Made by a program: the position numbers and the translations under genes
The notes under the pieces: generated by a model
Databases searched by the model: none
What the model saw: only the letters and a program-made list of their open reading frames with translations
Told to the model about the DNA's origin: nothing
Shown here: positions 62,735 to 64,000 of the stretch, in pieces
How the letters are laid out: each line of letters begins with the position of its first letter
How positions within the stretch are numbered: position 1 is the first letter of the stretch
Source of the DNA: Plasmodium coatneyi
Lineage: Eukaryota; Apicomplexa; Aconoidasida; Haemosporida; Plasmodiidae
Direction: 5' to 3'
Assembly: GCF_001680005.1 (NCBI RefSeq)
Contig: NC_033559.1
Coordinates: 1,240,001-1,304,000 of the forward strand
Length of the DNA: 64,000 nucleotides

Positions 62735-63696
62735 ATGTTACCGATACGTTACACCTATGCAGTGCTACTTCCCTACGTGATTATCATTCTACTAGCTTCA
62801 TCAGACGGAAGGAGAGAAAAAAAAGGTGTCCAAAAGGAACTCGTCGGACGGCACTGCTTCCTTGGTCCAGGTATAAACATACGTGAAGTGAAAATACACG
62901 GGCAGTGGAAAAAAAAAAAAAAAAAAACTGGAGTCAAAGTTGGACGTAAAATTGAAATTCACCTTAAAATCGACACCAACAACAACACCAGCGCCTACGA
63001 CAACGTCGAATTTGGAACCGCCCTTCCCGTACGACAGTGTGAGAATAGGCCAGGGGTATGACATTCACCAGATACGGGTTGGTCCCCCCGAAGACATCAC
63101 CGCGGATTCCTCTGCTGATGCGATTAAGCAAAACTTCAAAAGGCTGACCATCGGGGGGGTGCAAGTGGATACCATTTCCGTCCTTTCGCACAGCGATGGA
63201 GACGTCATTTTTCACGCATTAGTGGACGCCCTACTTGGCGGCATTAATTGTTCGGACCTGGGAACCCTCTTCCCTGATGGCTCGGAAAAATATAAAAATA
63301 AAAAGTCACTTTCCTTTTTAAGATATGCCAGACTACTTTTGCATAAAAGGAATTACGCCATCGCAAATTTAGACATAATCGTCATTGCGGAGGTTCCCAA
63401 AATAAGTCCCATTCGCGCGGAAATTGTTCGAAACATATCTTCTGCTCTGGGGATCTCGGAGTCGCAGGTCTCCCTCAAAGGTATGTGCAAACACGAGTGA
63501 ACACACAAGCGTATTCATAAGTGTATTCATAAGTTTATTCCCACCTGTGGACTGCACGGGTACAACACATCGCCACACCCTTGTTCCCCCACGCGCAGGA
63601 AAAACACACGAAAAACTCGGCCCCATCGGACAGAAGCAGGCAATCGAGTGCTTCGCAAACGCGCTCTTAATTCGAAAAAAATCAGAAAAAATTTGA
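62735..63696 (+). CDS. ispF: 2-C-methyl-D-erythritol 2,4-cyclodiphosphate synthase (apicoplast), frame disruption at A19
   Basis: IspF forms the cyclic diphosphate intermediate of the MEP isoprenoid pathway in the apicoplast. Exon 1 (62735-63480) and exon 2 (63599-63696) would encode about 280 aa. The first frame starts with a signal peptide (YAVLLPYVIIILLASSDG) and a basic transit region. The enzyme frame has RIGQGYDIHQI (metal-binding Asp/His), IGGVQV, LSHSDGDVIFHALVDALLGG, GTLFPDGSEKY, SFLRYARLL, and KTHEKLGPIGQKQAIECFA in exon 2. The two frames meet at an A19 run (62909-62927), and A18 would join them. The splice phase at GTATGTGC...GCGCAG is good. I read the frame change as a probable homopolymer error. 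Confidence 0.93.
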
Positions 63697-63826
63697 AAAA
63701 AAAAAAAAAAAAAAAATTTTTTTTTGTAAAACTTGGTAAAGGAAAATCCCATCGACGCAGTCAATTGGGCTGCACCTTTCCTCGAGCGGAATAATAATCA
63801 TCAGTTGTTCAAATTAGGCCTCTTTT

Positions 63827-63857
<31 letters not shown>

Positions 63858-64000
63858 GTTTTGCACATACCGGGAGATTTCAACTTCGCTTCCTCGCTCA
63901 GGCAGCGTGGTCGTAACAGCGTACTCATAAGTGTGTGTGGACTGTTGTTTTGTGTTTTGCCTTCTGTGTCCTTTTAACTTTGTAACTTTTTTTTCCTCTT
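63697..64000. other. 3' flank of ispF to window end
   Basis: It contains an A-run directly after the ispF stop (about 63696-63716) and a T-run near 63822-63845. Nothing else is recognisable. Confidence 0.5.

Overview
This is nuclear DNA from an apicomplexan parasite, almost certainly a Plasmodium of the vivax/simian-malaria clade. The evidence is SERA proteases, the paired 6-cysteine proteins P230p and P230, apicoplast proteins with bipartite leaders, small GT-AG introns, very long poly(dA:dT) tracts between genes, and a moderate GC content unlike the AT-rich P. falciparum genome. From memory, the gene order matches P. falciparum chromosome 2 from SERA1 to ispF, which corresponds to P. vivax chromosome 4. 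I cannot settle the species without a search.

Layout. At 1-6738 lies the end of the SERA array on the minus strand: one gene cut by the left edge and one complete gene, both with Ser in place of the catalytic Cys. At 8542-15121 (plus) is a 16-exon gene that I recognise as a C2CD5-like C2-domain protein. KRR1 (minus, ribosome biogenesis) follows, then a large helical-repeat protein on the plus strand that may be mitochondrial. At 21734-27281 (minus) is a very long histidine-acid-phosphatase-like protein. After a 3.3 kb divergent intergenic region with T46 and T33 runs come ACP and RRF (plus, both apicoplast), an RPA43-like RNA polymerase I subunit (minus) and an EMC10-like ER membrane protein (plus). 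The gametocyte/gamete surface genes P230p (38592-45335) and P230 (46853-55138) follow as single large exons. The right end holds a patatin-like phospholipase (minus), an RNase-PH-type exosome subunit (minus, 8 exons) and ispF (plus, apicoplast isoprenoid synthesis).

Functional themes. Three proteins serve the apicoplast (ACP for FASII, RRF for organellar translation, IspF for the MEP pathway). Three serve RNA and ribosome production (KRR1, RPA43-like, exosome subunit). P230p, P230 and the neighbouring patatin-like phospholipase form a block linked to sexual stages. SERAs act at schizont egress.

Quality note. Three otherwise intact genes (the phosphatase, EMC10-like and ispF) change frame exactly at an A/T homopolymer, and removing one base would restore each of them. 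I read these as probable homopolymer length errors rather than pseudogenes. Splice junctions were worked out by hand from GT-AG signals, phase and protein similarity.
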